Both the position numbers and the translations under genes were made by a program. A stretch of DNA of 6,608 bases from Quisquiliibacterium sp. (GTDB lineage: Bacteria > Pseudomonadota > Gammaproteobacteria > Burkholderiales > Burkholderiaceae_E), in contig JAURMJ010000005.1 in NCBI GenBank assembly GCA_030830765.1, positions 1-6,608 on the forward strand, read 5' to 3'. The notes beneath the pieces were generated by a model. That model searched no databases. It saw only the letters and a program-made list of their open reading frames with translations, and was not told the origin of the DNA. Shown piece by piece: positions 4,757-6,608 of this stretch (position 1 is its first letter; every line of letters begins with the position of its first letter).

Positions 4757-6608
4757 TCAGCGCTCACTGTTCACGTCAACAACAGTCCAGGCGGTCATGT
4801 TGACGATGCGACGCACGGTCGCCGACGGCGTCAACACGTGAACCGGTCGTGCAGCGCCAAGCAGAACGGGCCCGATTGCAACATTACGTCCGGCCGCCAC
4901 TTTCAGCAGATTGTAGGCGATGTTCGCCGCCTCGATATTGGGCAACACCAGCAGATTTGCGTCACCAAAGAGTGTCGAACGAGGCATTGCCTGGGCTCTT
5001 GCATTGCCATCAAGCGCCAGATCGCCGTGCATCTCACCGTCGATATCCAAGTCCGGAGCCCGTTCGCGGATCAGGGCAAGCGCCTGGCGCAGCCGCGAGG
5101 CCGACTCGCTCGCAACGCTGCCGAAGTTCGAGTGTGAGACCAGCGCAACCTTCGGCTGAATCCCGAACCGGCGCAATTCCTCGGCCGCCATCACGGTGAT
5201 TTCAGCCAGCTGTTCAGCACTTGGCGTCTGATTGACATGCGTGTCGACCAACGTCAGCTGCCGACCCGGGAGCATCAGTGTGTTCATCGCAGCATAGACG
5301 GTTGCGCCTGGTCGGCGACCGATCACCTGGTCAATGTAGTTCAGGTGCGCCGAGAAATGACCGAAGGTGCCGCAGATCATGCCGTCAGCATCGCCGCGCC
5401 GGACCATCATTGCGCCGATCAGCGCGAGACGTCGGCGCATCTCGATTTTGGCGATCTGCTCGGTCACGCCCTGACGGTCGGTCAGCGCATGGTATTCCTG
5501 CCAGTAATCGCGATATCGCTCATCGAACTCAGGATTGATCAGATCGAAGTCGACGCCCTGGCGCAGACGCAATCCGAATTGCTCAAGACGTCTTTCCAGG
5601 ACACTCGGGCGCGCGACCAGGATCGGCCGCGCAAGTTTTTCATCGACAACTGCCTGGACGGCACGCAACACACGCTCGTCCTCCCCTTCGGCATAGACGA
5701 TGCGCTTGCGCTCTGCACGCCGCGCGGCCGCAAAGATCGGACGCATGAACGAGCCTGAGTGATAGACGAACTGCTCAAGCGTGTTCTGGTAAGCATCAAA
5801 ATCAGCAATTGGCCGGCTGGCAACACCTGATTCCATCGCTGCACGCGCGACCGCCGGGGCGATCTTGACAATCAGGCGAGGATCGAACGGACGGGGAATC
5901 AGGTATTCCGGGCCGAACGACAGCGCACTGGATCCGTAGGCCGCCGCCACCACCTCAGACTGTTCGGCACGGGCCAGTTCGGCAACGGCCTGAACGGCGG
6001 CAACCTCCATTTCGCGGGTGATGGTTGTTGCCCCGACGTCCAGAGCGCCACGAAAGATGAATGGGAAGCACAACACGTTGTTGACCTGGTTCGGATAGTC
6101 GGTCCGTCCGGTTGCGATAATCGCGTCATCGCGGACGGCCTTGACCTCCTCGGGCATGATCTCGGGCGTCGGATTGGCCAATGCAAAGACCAGCGGCCTT
6201 GCAGCCATTCGCGCGACCATCTCCGGTTTGAGCACACCACCGGCCGACAAGCCCAGGAAGACATCCGCATCCTCGATGATCTCGGCCAGTGTGCGCTTAT
6301 CTGTTGGCTGCGCGAAACGCTCCTTGTCCGGATCCATCAGCTCGGTGCGGCCTTGATACACCACGCCCGCCAGATCAGCGACCCAGATGTTTTCAAGCGG
6401 CAGGCCCAGATCCACCAGCAGATCCAGGCAGGCCAAGGCTGCCGCCCCGGCCCCGCTGCAAACCAACTTGACCTCGCGGATGCTCTTGTTGACCACTGCC
6501 AGGCCATTGGTCAGGGCAGCGCCGACTACGATCGCCGTGCCATGCTGATCGTCGTGAAAAACCGGAATCTTCATCCGCTCGCGCAGCTTGCGCTCGATGT
6601 AGAAACAG
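4757..6608 (-). CDS. maeB: NADP-dependent malic enzyme, MaeB hybrid type, N-terminus cut by window
   Basis: Oxidatively decarboxylates malate to pyruvate, supplying NADPH; cytosolic. The frame is open to the right edge, reading CFYIERKLRER before the Met at 6574, which is internal. About 616 codons are visible of a protein usually near 760 residues, so roughly 145 N-terminal residues are outside. Numbering from that Met: VFHDDQHGTA (5-14) carries the metal-binding/catalytic Asp block; GAGAAALACL (41-50) is the NAD(P)-binding loop, with the strand end VADLAGVV (65-72); GLSAGGVL (108-115), ALANPTPEI (131-139) and NQVNNVLCFPF (162-172) are malic-enzyme signatures. From about 288 to 605 follows a phosphate acetyltransferase-like domain (RIVYAEGEDERVLRA, HGDLALDGNA, LPNIEAANIAYNLLK). 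In E. coli MaeB this domain is regulatory and binds acetyl-CoA; the same role here is inferred. MaeB type is chosen over NAD-type MaeA because of this fusion. No clear intrinsic terminator follows. Confidence 0.96.
   Translation of the reverse strand, partial: CFYIERKLRERMKIPVFHDDQHGTAIVVGAALTNGLAVVNKSIREVKLVCSGAGAAALACLDLLVDLGLPLENIWVADLAGVVYQGRTELMDPDKERFAQPTDKRTLAEIIEDADVFLGLSAGGVLKPEMVARMAARPLVFALANPTPEIMPEEVKAVRDDAIIATGRTDYPNQVNNVLCFPFIFRGALDVGATTITREMEVAAVQAVAELARAEQSEVVAAAYGSSALSFGPEYLIPRPFDPRLIVKIAPAVARAAMESGVASRPIADFDAYQNTLEQFVYHSGSFMRPIFAAARRAERKRIVYAEGEDERVLRAVQAVVDEKLARPILVARPSVLERRLEQFGLRLRQGVDFDLINPEFDERYRDYWQEYHALTDRQGVTEQIAKIEMRRRLALIGAMMVRRGDADGMICGTFGHFSAHLNYIDQVIGRRPGATVYAAMNTLMLPGRQLTLVDTHVNQTPSAEQLAEITVMAAEELRRFGIQPKVALVSHSNFGSVASESASRLRQALALIRERAPDLDIDGEMHGDLALDGNARAQAMPRSTLFGDANLLVLPNIEAANIAYNLLKVAAGRNVAIGPVLLGAARPVHVLTPSATVRRIVNMTAWTVVDVNSER

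Noticed and set aside
4743..4761. Hairpin TGACC-GCACT-GGTCA over the malic enzyme stop codon as a terminator
   Set aside because: The stem is only five pairs without mismatch on the transcribed strand and no T tract follows on the - strand.
4552..4767. A 71-codon - strand reading frame covering the gap between maeB and the DUF1631 gene
   Set aside because: Arg/Ser/Gly-rich composition typical of an out-of-frame read, no recognisable motif, and it overlaps both neighbours' ends.
5237..5758. A 173-codon + strand frame opposite maeB
   Set aside because: Antisense shadow of the phosphate acetyltransferase-like domain, which is clearly coding on the other strand.
1..6608. Mobile element, CRISPR array, tRNA or phage origin for the region
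   Set aside because: No direct-repeat arrays, transposase or integrase genes, or tRNA-like cloverleaf seen; gene content and apparent composition are uniform with core chromosome.

Overview
The window reads as ordinary chromosomal DNA from a fairly GC-rich proteobacterium. A gammaproteobacterium, perhaps of the Lysobacterales (Xanthomonadales) type, is my best guess. It rests on the combination of a large DUF1631 protein, a hybrid MaeB-type malic enzyme, RsmE and a bacterial aminopropyltransferase; no rRNA or other decisive marker is present. Coding density is high. I see no tRNA or rRNA gene, insertion sequence, integrase, CRISPR array or phage gene.

Layout. Positions 1-1427 lie on the + strand: the 3' part of a spermidine synthase-like gene (speE, cut by the left edge), then rsmE, whose ATG overlaps the speE stop codon by one base. 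Everything else is on the - strand. Reading from the right edge in the direction of transcription: a malic enzyme gene (maeB type, 5' end outside the window, stop at 4757); a 201-base gap; a 746-residue DUF1631 protein that starts with TTG at 4555; a 60-base gap; a secreted RNase Sa/barnase-like ribonuclease (2254-1826); and its barstar-family inhibitor (1821-1417). The barstar and rsmE genes converge and overlap by 11 bases at their 3' ends.

How the parts work together. SpeE (polyamine synthesis) and RsmE (m3U1498 methylation of 16S rRNA) are housekeeping genes joined by a stop/start overlap. The ribonuclease and barstar form a textbook toxic-enzyme/inhibitor pair. The nuclease carries a Sec-type signal peptide and the known catalytic residues. 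The inhibitor has no signal and keeps the acidic residues that barstar uses to block the active site, so it should protect the cytoplasm from nuclease that has not been exported. MaeB (malate to pyruvate, NADP) and the DUF1631 protein have no evident link to that pair. The ribonuclease/barstar cassette, its unusual regulatory surroundings and the uncharacterised DUF1631 protein are the parts most worth a second look. I found no convincing wholly new system.
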